64,000 bases of DNA from Ornithinimicrobium sp. CNJ-824 (GCF_001942405.1 NZ_MKKA01000011.1:62001-126000), one strand, 5' to 3'. Positions 25,550-35,550 are shown, counted from the first letter of the stretch. The notes: generated by a model not told the origin, from the letters alone. Numbers and translations are program-made.

Positions 25550-26268
25550 CCCGGTCCCATCCGGTAGCCGACCCCCCGGACGGTAGCCACGTAGCGACCC
25601 TCCTCAGGGGCGTCGCCCAGCTTCCTGCGCAGGTGGGCGATGTGGCTGTCCACGAGATGTTCGTCACCCACCCAGCCGCCACCCCAGACCTCTTCGATCA
25701 GCTGGCGTCGGGAGAAGGCGGTCCGCGGGCGGGAGGACAGGGTCAGCAGCAGGTCACGCTCGGTCGGCGTCAGGTCCACCGGTCGCCCCGCCAGCCGCAC
25801 CTCCAGACCCGCCTGGTCGACCTGCAGGTCACCGAACACCCGCATGGGCTCCACCGGGTGGTCCCCGCGGGAGCGGCCTGCCCGGGGTCGGCGGAGCATG
25901 GTCTGCACCCGGGCCACCAGCTCGCGCACGCTGAACGGTTTGGTCACGTAGTCGTCCGCGCCCACCGACAACCCGATCAAGGTGTCCACCTCGTCGGCCC
26001 GGGCGGTCACCACCACCACATAGCAGTCAGAGAAGGTCCGGATCCGGCGCAGCACCTCCACCCCGTCCATCCCCGGCAGCCCCAGGTCCAGGACGACCAC
26101 GTCCGGGTCCTGGGCGCGCGCGGCCTCGACGGCCTCGGGGCCGGTGTGGACGACCGAGGTGCCGTAACCGGCCCGGGACAGGTAGCTCGAGACCACGCCC
26201 GCCAGTGCGCGCTCGTCCTCGACGATCAGGACACGGGCTTGATGGGCAGGGGAGTTCGTCACGGACAT
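25546..26268 (-). CDS. OmpR-family response regulator of the copper island
   Basis: 240 residues from ATG 26268. Receiver domain (VLIVEDE, phospho-Asp in VVVLDLGLPGMDG, Lys in DDYVTKPF) and a winged-helix domain (LTPTERDLLLTL, SRRQLIEEVW, DSHIAHLRRKLG, VRGVGYRMG). Paired with the downstream kinase. The repeat boxes near 24.4, 26.3, 27.1 and 27.2 kb have the 11-bp period expected for an OmpR/PhoB dimer. Confidence 0.9.
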   Translation of the reverse strand: MSVTNSPAHQARVLIVEDERALAGVVSSYLSRAGYGTSVVHTGPEAVEAARAQDPDVVVLDLGLPGMDGVEVLRRIRTFSDCYVVVVTARADEVDTLIGLSVGADDYVTKPFSVRELVARVQTMLRRPRAGRSRGDHPVEPMRVFGDLQVDQAGLEVRLAGRPVDLTPTERDLLLTLSSRPRTAFSRRQLIEEVWGGGWVGDEHLVDSHIAHLRRKLGDAPEEGRYVATVRGVGYRMGPG

Positions 26269-26306
26269 GCCCGCATCATCGCGCACCCGGGAGCGTGGCC
26301 CCGCCA

Positions 26307-26323
26307 GAACCTTCATCGAACCT
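26307..26323 (+). promoter_or_regulatory. Response-regulator box (box 2) in divergent gap
   Basis: GAACCT-TCATC-GAACCT: perfect direct repeat with 5-bp spacer, in the gap between the regulator (-) and the 57-residue membrane peptide (+), 77 nt before the latter and overlapping TAGGTT, a possible -10 of the regulator gene. May activate one side and autoregulate the other. Confidence 0.6.
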
Positions 26324-26400
26324 ACAGGCATCGCACGCAACAGACGCAGCAGACGGGACGAGACTCGCTGCGAGGTGGACCCCCGACCTGAGGAGAAGCG

Positions 26401-26574
26401 ATGATCTGGAGCGGTATCGGCCTGACCACGCTGCTGGTCACGATCATGCTCACCGTCGCCCTCTGGACCACGGTCCTCATCACCGTCCGGGCTCTCCTGC
26501 CCCGCGGACGCTCCTCACGGAGGGGCCCGGACCTGGGCACGCGCCGACGCCGGACCGCCGGTCCCCCTCAGTGA
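26401..26574 (+). CDS. 57-residue membrane peptide
   Basis: Begins MIWSGIGLTTLLV: one hydrophobic helix (about 5-32) and an Arg-rich tail. GAGGAGAAGCG directly precedes the ATG, a strong ribosome site, and box 2 lies 77 nt upstream. Small helix-plus-basic-tail proteins are often regulators of transporters or kinases. No family recognised. Confidence 0.65.
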   Translation: MIWSGIGLTTLLVTIMLTVALWTTVLITVRALLPRGRSSRRGPDLGTRRRRTAGPPQ

Positions 26575-26735
26575 TGCTCCCGTGATCCGCCGGCGTCCTC
26601 ACCGAGGACGAGGGGCGCAGAGGACGCCCGTTCGGACGACGGCAGCGGAACCCGTTCGACTCGTGACGCTTCTGTCGCGTTGAACTGCTCGCAGCGCCGG
26701 TAGACCAGTCCATGAGGATCGACGACGACCGACTC

Positions 26736-26772
26736 CCGCACCGCCCGCACCGGCCCGCTGAGGGCGGTGCGG
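26736..26772 (-). terminator. Terminator hairpin after the His/Met-rich peptide gene
   Basis: CCGCACCGCCC (26736-26746) pairs perfectly with GGGCGGTGCGG (26762-26772); it starts 10 nt beyond the end of the minus-strand gene and also faces the membrane-peptide gene. Confidence 0.65.
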
Positions 26773-26781
26773 GCAGCAGGG

Positions 26782-26994
26782 TCAGGGCATCGGGTGCGCG
26801 TGGCTGTGCTCCCAGCCTGCTTTGCCCTGGTGCATACCCGGATTGTGCGATCCGTCGAAGCCCATCATCTGGGCGTGCATCTGCACGTGCTGACCGAACG
26901 CGGCGTTGTCGTCGTCCGCCTGGGCAGACCCGGCGACGACCAGCCCAGGACCTGCCAGGGCGACGACAGCGAAGACCTTGACGAACTTGTGCAT
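26782..26994 (-). CDS. Secreted His/Met-rich peptide
   Basis: 70 residues from ATG 26994 (AAAAGGACACTC upstream); a longer in-frame start at 27054 would spoil the signal peptide. Signal peptide about 1-26 (cut after GSAQA), then a 44-residue mature part with 7 His and 5 Met, such as HVQMHAQMM and HSHAHPM. No Cys. Composition suits a periplasmic or secreted copper-binding peptide. No family recognised. Confidence 0.7.
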   Translation of the reverse strand: MHKFVKVFAVVALAGPGLVVAGSAQADDDNAAFGQHVQMHAQMMGFDGSHNPGMHQGKAGWEHSHAHPMP

Positions 26995-27297
26995 GAGTGT
27001 CCTTTTCGCGAGTGGGCGACAGCCGGTCGGCTGCCGCCAGTCCGATCGTGACACCCGCGGTGGGGGCTGGTGGGCCGAGGACGAGTTTCTCCATCAAACC
27101 TTCGTGATCGGGGTGAGGAGTCCTTGCCCGCCACGGTCAACCGTCGGCGGGCAGGGCCGGGGAACCGGGAGCTTGTGGAGGTTGGTTGGAGGCACCCGTC
27201 GACCGAACATCAATTCTCCATGGGACCGCCGCAGATCCGCTGCCCCGGCACGTGAGGCTGGTCCGTGTCCAGCCTGAGGCCGCAGAGAGGAACACGC
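26995..27297. promoter_or_regulatory. 303-nt divergent regulatory region with boxes 3 and 4
   Basis: No gene. TCTCCATCAAACCT (27088-27101) and TCTCCATGGGACC (27215-27227) match the box TCTCCATCGAACCT seen before the DUF305 lipoprotein; box 4 ends 70 nt before the thioredoxin-like start, the same orientation and spacing as box 2 to its gene. Confidence 0.5.
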
Positions 27298-27570
27298 GTG
27301 ACGACCACCAGTACATCCCGACCCGTGCAGATCGAGGTCGTGGACAGCCCTGGATGCCACTCGTGCGACGAGACGCACCGCGTGCTCAGCGGGCTCAAGA
27401 AGGACGGGTATCTCATCGAGGTCAGGTCCTTCGACGCCCGCACCGCACCGGGTCAGGACCGGATGCAGGAGCACCGGGCCGGGCTCACCCCGCTGGTGCT
27501 CGTCGACGGGGCCTTCTTCAGCCAGGGCGGGGTGTCCCGCCGCGAGCTGATCACCCTGCTGGAGAACTGA
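27298..27570 (+). CDS. Thioredoxin/glutaredoxin-like protein
   Basis: 90 residues from GTG 27298 (AGAGGAACACGC upstream); GTG 27265 is a weaker alternative. Thioredoxin-like fold with redox pair CHSC in VDSPGCHSCDETH and the cis-Pro region LTPLVLVDG. Cytosolic. One base separates its stop from the CcdA-like start, so it probably exchanges electrons with that transporter. Confidence 0.82.
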   Translation: MTTTSTSRPVQIEVVDSPGCHSCDETHRVLSGLKKDGYLIEVRSFDARTAPGQDRMQEHRAGLTPLVLVDGAFFSQGGVSRRELITLLEN

Positions 27571-27571
27571 G

Positions 27572-28548
27572 ATGGGAGAGCTGCTCACCACCGGTTCGGT
27601 GCTGGCCGCTTTCCTCGCCGGAGGGGTGGCCCTCTTCGCCCCCTGCTGCATCGTGTTCCTGGCCCCCAGCTACCTCGCCGCGGCCGTCAAGAACCGGCGG
27701 TGGCGACTGCTCCCCCTCACCTTCCTGTTCGCAGCCGGTCTGGGCCTGGTCATGGTACCGATCACCCTGGGCATCGGCCTGGTCGCCTCCGCGGTCGCGA
27801 ACTACCACACCCCGCTGTACTACGCCGGCGGCGCGCTCATGCTGGCACTCGCCGCAGTCAGCCTCTCCGGGCGCATGCTCACCCTCCCCGCCTCGCTGCG
27901 CGCGCCCGACACCCGGGGCGGCGACGGGCTCAGCTTCTTCAGCCTCGGCGTGTTCTCCGGCATCGCCAGCAGCTGCTGCGCCCCCGTCCTGGCCGGGGTC
28001 ATGACCCTCTCGGCTCTCTCCGGATCCGCCGTCGGAGGTTTCGCCCTCGGTCTGGCCTACACCTTCGGGATGGTCTTCCCCCTGTTCGTCATGGCCCTGT
28101 TCTGGGACCGCTTCCGCCTGGGGGAGCGACGCTTCCTACAGGCACGCCCCGTCCGGCTGCAGCTCGGCGGCCGGGTCCTGGCCACCAACTCGATCAACAT
28201 CGTGGTGGCGGCCGCCTTCACCGCGATGGGCATCTTCGTGATCTACCTCGCCGGCACCGGGACGATGACCAGCGGCCCGGAGTCCCAGGTCGAGATCGGC
28301 CAGGGCCTCGCCGGTCTGTTCGACCGCTTCGAGCAGTGGGTCTCCCCGCTGCCGGAGCCCTTGCTGGGCCTTGGCGTGATGGCGCTGGCCGCCGTCTTCG
28401 TCGTCGCGACCCTGCGTGACCGACGGCGCCCGCAGGCGAGCCCCGTCAGAAAGAGGGCGTCTCCGAGGCCGACGCCCCCGCCGACACCTGCCACCACGCG
28501 CCGGCGCTGCACACCGGTGCCGTCCCCGACGACGCAGAACACCGCTGA
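27572..28548 (+). CDS. CcdA/DsbD-like thiol-disulfide transporter, probable frameshift near C-terminus
   Basis: Six to eight helices with the two membrane Cys pairs FAPCCIVFLAPS and SSCCAPVLAGV. In the family these pass reductant across the membrane to extracytoplasmic thioredoxins. As read the frame runs on to 28648 and overlaps the next gene with a basic low-complexity tail. Adding one G at about 28455-28457 gives an acidic tail stopping at 28548, one base before the next ribosome site (325 residues), which I prefer. Confidence 0.82.
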
Positions 28549-28557
28549 GGAGAAGAC

Positions 28558-29175
28558 GTGTCCACCAGAGCCGCCCGCGAGTCCCGTCTCGCCAGGATCG
28601 AGGCGCAGGAGCAAGAGGCCGAGAAGCGCCGACGACGACGCCGGTTGACCGTCATCAGCGTCGCGCTCCTGGCCGTGGTCACCGTGGTCTCGGCCATGCT
28701 GCTGACCTCACGCCCAGCCTCCGACGCCCAGGCCCGCCCGGCGCCCACCTTCACCCTGACCGACACCGACGGCCAGGTGGTCAGCCTGGAGCAGTTCCGC
28801 GGAAGCAACGTCCTCCTCTACTTCAACGAAGGTGCCGGTTGCCAGTCCTGCCTGGTTCAGATGGCCGAGATCGAGAAGGACGAGGACCTGTTCGCGGACC
28901 TGGACCTCACCGTCCTACCCATCGTCATGAACACCCGCGACCAGATCACCCGCGACATGCAGCTCAACGGGGTGCGCACGCCGTTCCTCCTCGACGACGG
29001 CACCGTGTCCGACGCCTACAACACCCTGGGCAAGGGCATGCACGCCGGACTGCCCGGCCACAGCTTCGTCCTCATCGACCGCAACGGCCAGCAGCGCTGG
29101 TACGGGGAGTACCCCTCCATGTGGCTCTCCCCGACAGACCTCCTCATACAGGTCCAGGAACACCTGCCCGCCTGA
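28558..29175 (+). CDS. Membrane-anchored redoxin
   Basis: 205 residues from GTG 28558 with GAGGAGAAGAC before it. Basic N-terminus with a coiled segment, one helix (about 29-49), then an AhpC/TSA-type redoxin domain with CxxC in NEGAGCQSCLVQM and GLPGHSFVLIDRNG. Extracytoplasmic partner of the CcdA-like protein, perhaps reducing Cys or Cu sites outside the cell. Confidence 0.82.
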   Translation: MSTRAARESRLARIEAQEQEAEKRRRRRRLTVISVALLAVVTVVSAMLLTSRPASDAQARPAPTFTLTDTDGQVVSLEQFRGSNVLLYFNEGAGCQSCLVQMAEIEKDEDLFADLDLTVLPIVMNTRDQITRDMQLNGVRTPFLLDDGTVSDAYNTLGKGMHAGLPGHSFVLIDRNGQQRWYGEYPSMWLSPTDLLIQVQEHLPA

Positions 29176-29858
29176 CCCACCCGCTAGGCCGCATCCTCGA
29201 GCTCACGCTCGTGATCCTCTCGGTCATCACGCGAGCTTCCCCGCCGACCACGCCGGCGCGTCAGGCAAAAACCACCGCTTGGTGGACAGTCCCGACGGTG
29301 GCGTGACCACCAGCCTGCGGTGTGGCCAAGCCCGAGCTGGGGGCCTCCGCCGCGGCTCTCGTGTTGGCCGCGGCCCGAAGTTGATGCCACGTGGTGGACC
29401 TCTCGTACTCGACTGGTGGGACCTGCCCACGCTTGAGTGGAGCTGGCCCTCCTTGCACAAGTCCACCCAGCCGGCATTCGCGTACGCGACCTCACGCCCT
29501 GCACCCATTCGAGCCGGCGGCACCTGTCGGCCACGTCATGCATTCTGAGATCCTGACGGCCTGCGGAGCCGCTGGCCTTCCGCCAAGTCCGTACACGCCA
29601 TGGTCGACTCCGGGGTGCCAGTGCGTCGGGGGCACCACCGGGATGCGTAGACATCGGCTCCTGGCCGAGGGTGGCTTCGCTCTGCTGCTTGCCCGAGGGG
29701 CCGTCACGAGCGGTGTGACAGCCACCATGGCGGCAGGCGTCACTAGCAGTCTCAACTGGCACACTACTGCCACACCGGGAGCGTTTCGACTGTATGCCCA
29801 GGTCAAACGCTTGCGGGTTATACTCCCGTCACTCACCCCGAGGTCCTCGTCGAGGACA
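29176..29858. other. About 680 nt without a recognisable gene
   Basis: Open frames on both strands lack codon bias, ribosome sites and any family I know. Base composition and codon phase differ from the flanks. It separates the copper island from housekeeping DNA and may be a decayed insertion scar, but I see no terminal repeats or integrase remains. Confidence 0.6.
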
Positions 29859-29897
29859 GCAGCAGACCCCCGGGCCGTCGGCCCGGGGGTCTGCTGC
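29859..29897 (-). terminator. Strong terminator after the YihY gene
   Basis: An 18-bp perfect stem (29859-29876 with 29880-29897, core GACCCCCGGGCC) and a 3-nt loop, 23 nt past the end of the minus-strand gene. Confidence 0.85.
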
Positions 29898-29919
29898 GTC
29901 CGTGGGGTGGGCGGCCGGC

Positions 29920-31047
29920 TCAGACCTTGGGGCCGCTCTCGCGCCCGGGCAGTCCGGACTCCTTGCCGGAGTCCTTCAGCTGGCGGGCCGCCTTCATCCG
30001 CAGCTGGCGGGCCTCCCGCACCAGCGTGGCGGACTTCTCGGCCTTCTTCTCGGTGCCCTTGCTGTCCCGCGGGGGCAGCAGGATGGTCTCCTCGGCGGCC
30101 ATGCCGGCCGCCAGCTCGCGCCCCCGCTCCAGCTCGGAGTCCAGCTCGGCGCCCAGGACCAGCACGTTGTTGATGATGAAGATCAGCAGGAGCAGGACGA
30201 TGACACCACCGAGGGCTCCGTAGGTCGCGTTGTAGCTGCCGAAGTTGGCCACGTAGAAGCCGAAGGCGGCCGCGGCCAGGATCGACACGACCACCGCCAG
30301 GGCGGCACCGGGGCTGAGCCAGCGGAACTTCGGCTGCTTGATGTTCGGGGTGCCCCAGTAGAGCAGCGCCACGACGACGATGAGGATGAGCAGGATCACC
30401 GGCCACTTGGCGATGTTCCAGACCGTGGTGGCGGTGCCGGAGAGCCCGATCGCGCCGAAGACCAGCTTGGAGACGGTGCCGGACAGGGTCACCGACAGGA
30501 CGATGGTGATGAGCAGCAGGAGGATGACCACGGTCAGGCCCACGAGCCAGGGCCGCAGCTTCCAGACCGGGCGCCCCTCCTCGACCTCGTAGACGTTGTT
30601 CATCATCCGGCTGAACGCGTTGACGTAGTTGGACGCCGACCACAGGGCACCGAGCAGACCGACGATCAGCAGGATCCCCGCTCCCCCGGCCTCGTCCATG
30701 CTGTTGAGGTACTGCACGACCGTCTCGATCGTGCCCTGCTGCAGCCCCAGCTCGGCGCCCAGGTCCTCGATGGCCGTCTGCGTGGCCTCGCCCTGGTCGA
30801 GGAAGCTCAGCGAGGTCGACAGGGCCAGCAGCATCGGCGCCAGCGACATGATCGCGAAGTAGGTCAGCGCGGCGGCCAGGTCGGGGCCGCCGTCCTCGCC
30901 GAACTCGGCGACGACCCGCTTGGCCACGGCCTTCCAGTCGGGCTTGTCCAGCTCGGCGGGGCTGTCGGGCCCCCGCTCCTCGGCCTGGTCGAAGGCCCCC
31001 TCCTGCTGGTCGCGGGCCATGGTCTCCCGGTGCTGCGTCTCACTCAC
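29920..31047 (-). CDS. YihY/BrkB-family membrane protein
   Basis: 375 residues from GTG 31047; ATG 31020 is equally possible (GGGAG 3 nt before it). Six helices with the family pattern: DLAAALTYFAIMSLAPMLLA, WSASNYVNAF, and GSYNATYGALGGVIVLLLL. Basic tail with Lys/Arg repeats. Family function is unsettled; formerly called RNase BN by mistake. Confidence 0.85.
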   Translation of the reverse strand: MSETQHRETMARDQQEGAFDQAEERGPDSPAELDKPDWKAVAKRVVAEFGEDGGPDLAAALTYFAIMSLAPMLLALSTSLSFLDQGEATQTAIEDLGAELGLQQGTIETVVQYLNSMDEAGGAGILLIVGLLGALWSASNYVNAFSRMMNNVYEVEEGRPVWKLRPWLVGLTVVILLLLITIVLSVTLSGTVSKLVFGAIGLSGTATTVWNIAKWPVILLILIVVVALLYWGTPNIKQPKFRWLSPGAALAVVVSILAAAAFGFYVANFGSYNATYGALGGVIVLLLLIFIINNVLVLGAELDSELERGRELAAGMAAEETILLPPRDSKGTEKKAEKSATLVREARQLRMKAARQLKDSGKESGLPGRESGPKV

Positions 31048-31121
31048 GCGCCCCAGTGTGGCACGCAGGTCCGACCCCGGCAGGTCGGGTCGCCCCGTCC
31101 GGGGCCCGACCCGGGTATGCC

Positions 31122-31155
31122 GAAGGGCCAGGTCCGGGGGCGGACCTGGCCCTTC
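31122..31155 (-). terminator. Terminator after tRNA-Lys
   Basis: A 14-bp perfect stem (GAAGGGCCAGGTCC at 31122-31135 with 31142-31155), 6-nt loop, starting 7 nt past the tRNA 3' end. A second inverted repeat (31083-31111) lies beyond it. Confidence 0.75.
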
Positions 31156-31161
31156 TCGCGG

Positions 31162-31234
<73 letters not shown>

Positions 31235-31245
31235 GACAGCCGACG

Positions 31246-31251
31246 ACTGTA
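31246..31251 (-). promoter_or_regulatory. -10 box of tRNA-Lys
   Basis: TACAGT on the minus strand, 11 nt before the tRNA 5' end. The -35 region is weak (TTTTGG-like). Confidence 0.5.
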
Positions 31252-31339
31252 GCACCGGGGGCAGCCCCCGCCCAAAACGCGCGGGGGGGGGGCGGGCACC
31301 CGCACCCACGGGCGCGACGGCATACGCAAGGATGGGCCC

Positions 31340-32392
31340 ATGCGCGCCCTGGTCAAGCCCCGTCCCGGTCCAGGCCTGGAGCTGATGGAGGTGCCCGAGC
31401 CCTCCCCGGGGCCGGGCGAGGTGAAGATCCGGGTGCTGCGGGCCGGGCTGTGCGGCACCGACCTGCACATCGAGTCCTGGGACGACTGGGCGGCCTCGAT
31501 GCTGCGGCCGCCGCTGGTCGTGGGGCACGAGTTCTACGGGGAGGTCGTCGAGGTCGGCGAGGGGGTGCCCGACGACGAGCGCTACGGGCTGCGGCCCGGC
31601 CAGCGGGTCTCGGTGGAGGGGCACGTGGTGTGCGGGCACTGCCGCAACTGCCGGGCGGGCCGGCGGCACATGTGCGTCAACACCTCCAACCTGGGGGTGA
31701 ACCGGGACGGGTGCTTCGCCGACTACGTCGTGGTGCCGCACTCCAACGTGTGGGTGCAGCCCGACCTCATCGACCCCGACCTGGGCGCGGTGTTCGACCC
31801 GCTGGGCAACGCGGTGCACACGGCGCTGTCGTTCCCGCTGGAGGGCGAGGACGTGCTCATCACCGGGGCCGGCCCGATCGGGGTGATGGCCGCCGCGGTC
31901 GTGCGGCACGCGGGTGCCCGGCACGTGGTCGTCACCGACGTCTCGGCCCCGCGGCTGAAGCTCGCCGCCGCCGCGGGGGCGGACCTGGTCCTCGACGTGT
32001 CGACGGAGCGCATCGCCGAGGCCCAGGAGCGGCTGGGGATGACCGAGGGCTTCGACGTGGTGCTGGAGATGTCCGGCAACCCGCGGGCGATGGCCGAGCT
32101 GATCGACAACTGCACGCACGGCGCGCGGGTGGCGATGCTGGGCCTGCCCTCGGAGCCCTACGCGATCGACTGGGGCAAGGTCATCACGCACATGATCACG
32201 CTCAAGGGCATCTACGGCCGGGAGATGTACGAGACCTGGTACAAGATGACCGCGATGCTGCAGACCTCGCAGGTGCTGCGCGACCGCGTCCGCTCGGTCA
32301 TCACCCACCGTTTCCCGGCCGAGCAGTGGCAGGACGCCTTCGACGCGGCCCGCTCCGGCGAGGTCGGCAAGGTCATCCTGGACTGGAGCTGA
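31340..32392 (+). CDS. tdh: L-threonine 3-dehydrogenase
   Basis: 350 residues, zinc MDR family. Catalytic zinc site [11 protein letters not shown] and [12 protein letters not shown]; structural zinc Cys in [18 protein letters not shown]-binding [15 protein letters not shown] lies 7 nt before the ATG. Oxidises threonine to 2-amino-3-ketobutyrate, which the next gene product (kbl, 10 nt on) cleaves to glycine and acetyl-CoA. Confidence 0.95.
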   Translation: MRALVKPRPGPGLELMEVPEPSPGPGEVKIRVLRAGLCGTDLHIESWDDWAASMLRPPLVVGHEFYGEVVEVGEGVPDDERYGLRPGQRVSVEGHVVCGHCRNCRAGRRHMCVNTSNLGVNRDGCFADYVVVPHSNVWVQPDLIDPDLGAVFDPLGNAVHTALSFPLEGEDVLITGAGPIGVMAAAVVRHAGARHVVVTDVSAPRLKLAAAAGADLVLDVSTERIAEAQERLGMTEGFDVVLEMSGNPRAMAELIDNCTHGARVAMLGLPSEPYAIDWGKVITHMITLKGIYGREMYETWYKMTAMLQTSQVLRDRVRSVITHRFPAEQWQDAFDAARSGEVGKVILDWS

Positions 32393-32402
32393 AGGAGAAA
32401 CC

Positions 32403-33593
<1,191 letters not shown>

Positions 33594-33608
33594 GCCGGGC
33601 CCGACTCC

Positions 33609-34520
33609 TCAGGCGGGGGCGCCGCAGCCCCCCGCGCCGCAGGCGCACCCGCCGAGGCCTCCGCCCCCTCCGCAGCCGTCGGTGTCGACGGCGGCGGAGG
33701 CCGCACGCAACTCCTGGTCGGTCAGCGGCGTCGCACCGAGCCGCTCCCCCAACGTCGCGAACACCTCGACAAGCCGGCGCACGTGCCACTGGGGCTCGTC
33801 CACCTCGTGCCGGTGCACCTGGGCACCGGTGAACCGGTCGGCCAGCCAGCCGGCGTGGCCGGCGGGACTCACGGCGGAGTCGGTGCCCCACCACACGTCC
33901 ACGGGGCAGCGGACCACGGCCGGGTCGACGCCCCAGGGCTCCTGCGCCTGGGCCAGGTCCAGCACGATCCCCTCGGCCCCGGCGTCTGCGCCCAGCCCCA
34001 GCTCCAGCTGCTCGCGCAGGAAGACCGGGTCCTGCAGGGCCAGGGAGTGCAGCATCCGCTGCTGCTCGTCCAGGTCGCGCACCCACTCGTGCTGCTCCAT
34101 CGCCGGGCTCCCCGCGTCTGGGGCGACCGGGGCCTGCGGCCACACCAGGGTCAGGGCCGCCACCCGCTCCGGGTGCAACGCCGCCAGCGCCACGGCGGCG
34201 GGGGTGGCGCCGCCCGCCGCCAGCAGCCCGACCGGCCCGTCCACGCCGGCGTGCGTGAGCACGTCGAGCACGTCCTGGGCCAGCTCGCGCGCCGGACGGA
34301 CCTCGCCGCCGGGGGTGTCGCCATACCCGGGCCGGTCCACGGTGAGCACCCGCAGCCCCAGCGCACGCAGCGCGTCCCGGGCGGGCGTCGCGCTGAAGCG
34401 GGAGCCGGGGGTGCCGTGCAGGGCCACGACGGGGATGCCGTCGGCGGCTCCCTGGACGCGGTAGGCGGTCCCGCTGGTGGTGGTCGGCGTGCTGTCCGTG
34501 CTGGTGGTCACGGGGCCCAT
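33609..34520 (-). CDS. Alpha/beta hydrolase-like protein lacking the nucleophile, with Cys/Gly tail
   Basis: 303 residues. Oxyanion loop VVALHGTPGSRFS and DRPGYGDT are normal, but the nucleophile elbow (GxSxG) reads GLLAAGGATPAAVAL at about 98-112: no Ser. An Asp in WWGTDSAVSPAGHA and a His in QWHVRRL remain. The last 20 residues are Gly/Cys-rich (four Cys, GGCACGAGGC). So a non-catalytic or altered-chemistry member. Four bases separate it from corA, its operon partner. Confidence 0.78.
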   Translation of the reverse strand: MGPVTTSTDSTPTTTSGTAYRVQGAADGIPVVALHGTPGSRFSATPARDALRALGLRVLTVDRPGYGDTPGGEVRPARELAQDVLDVLTHAGVDGPVGLLAAGGATPAAVALAALHPERVAALTLVWPQAPVAPDAGSPAMEQHEWVRDLDEQQRMLHSLALQDPVFLREQLELGLGADAGAEGIVLDLAQAQEPWGVDPAVVRCPVDVWWGTDSAVSPAGHAGWLADRFTGAQVHRHEVDEPQWHVRRLVEVFATLGERLGATPLTDQELRAASAAVDTDGCGGGGGLGGCACGAGGCGAPA

Positions 34521-34524
34521 CGTC

Positions 34525-35508
34525 TCAGAGCCAGCCCGAGCGCTTGAACGACCGCCGGAGCAGGAGGACGGCGACCACCATGAGGAGCACGGCGAGCGGG
34601 TAGCCGAGCACCCAGTGCAGCTCGGGCATGTGGTCGAAGTTCATGCCGTAGACGCCGGCGATGAGCGTCGGGACGGCGATCATCGCCGCCCACGCCGAGA
34701 TCTGGCGCATGTCGGCGTTCTGCTGGACCCCGATCTGCGACAGATGGGCCGAGAGCACGTCGGTGAGCAGCGCGTCGTAGCTGTCGATGCTGGCCAGGGT
34801 CGTGTCGAGGTGGTCGGCCACGTCGCGGAAGTGCAGCTGCAGCTCCGGCGAGGTCACCGGCCCGTCCGGCTCGCTCAGCTCGAGCAGGGGCCCGCGCAGC
34901 GGCAGCGCGGCCCGGCGGAACTCCAGCACCTCCCGCTTGAGCCGGTAGATGGTGCTCGAGTCGGTCCGGTTGCCGCCGCCGAAGACGTCCATCTCGATGG
35001 CCTGCAGGTCCTGCCCGACCTCGTCGTCGATCTCCCGGTAGGTGTCGACCACCTTGTCGAGCAGGCCGTGCAGCACCGCCAGCGGGCCCTCCCGCAGCAG
35101 CTGCTGCTCGTGCTGCTCGAGCCGGGCCCGGACGCTGTGCAGCGGGGCGGCGTCCCCGTGGCGGAGGGTGACCACGAAGTGGTCGCCGATGATCGCCATC
35201 ACCTCGCCGGTCTCGATGTCCGAGGTCGCCTCGACGTAGCGCAGCGTCTTGACGACGGCGAAGACCGTCCCGTCGTAGCTCTCCACCTTGGCCCGCTGGT
35301 TGCCGTGCAGCACGTCCTCCACGGCGAGCGGGTGCAGCTGCAGCTCGCGCCGGACGAGGTCGAACTCGTCGGGTCCGGGGTCCTTGAGCCCGACCCACAG
35401 GAAGTCGGCGTCCGGTCGCCCGGGCTCCCGGAGCGCGGCCAGCTCGTCGCTGAGGTCGCCGCACGGGTGCCGGTCGCCCGACCGGTAGACGGCCTGGTCG
35501 ACGATCAC
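34525..35508 (-). CDS. corA: CorA-type Mg2+/Co2+ transporter
   Basis: 327 residues; long cytoplasmic funnel and two C-terminal helices with the selectivity motif YGMNF followed by MPEL. GTG start. Pentameric cation channel in the family. Confidence 0.93.
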   Translation of the reverse strand: MIVDQAVYRSGDRHPCGDLSDELAALREPGRPDADFLWVGLKDPGPDEFDLVRRELQLHPLAVEDVLHGNQRAKVESYDGTVFAVVKTLRYVEATSDIETGEVMAIIGDHFVVTLRHGDAAPLHSVRARLEQHEQQLLREGPLAVLHGLLDKVVDTYREIDDEVGQDLQAIEMDVFGGGNRTDSSTIYRLKREVLEFRRAALPLRGPLLELSEPDGPVTSPELQLHFRDVADHLDTTLASIDSYDALLTDVLSAHLSQIGVQQNADMRQISAWAAMIAVPTLIAGVYGMNFDHMPELHWVLGYPLAVLLMVVAVLLLRRSFKRSGWL

Positions 35509-35550
35509 CGCGGGGCCCCGGTCACGGCATACCGGACCACCGGCGCCGGC

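Noticed and set aside
1-31000. Integrative element with integrase and attachment sites
   Set aside because: No integrase, relaxase, transposase or flanking direct repeats found; tRNA-Lys at 31.2 kb shows no repeated 3' end in the window.
31283-31292. Run of ten G between tRNA-Lys and tdh
   Set aside because: Intergenic homopolymer; may be mis-sized by the same sequencing problem, with no clear role.
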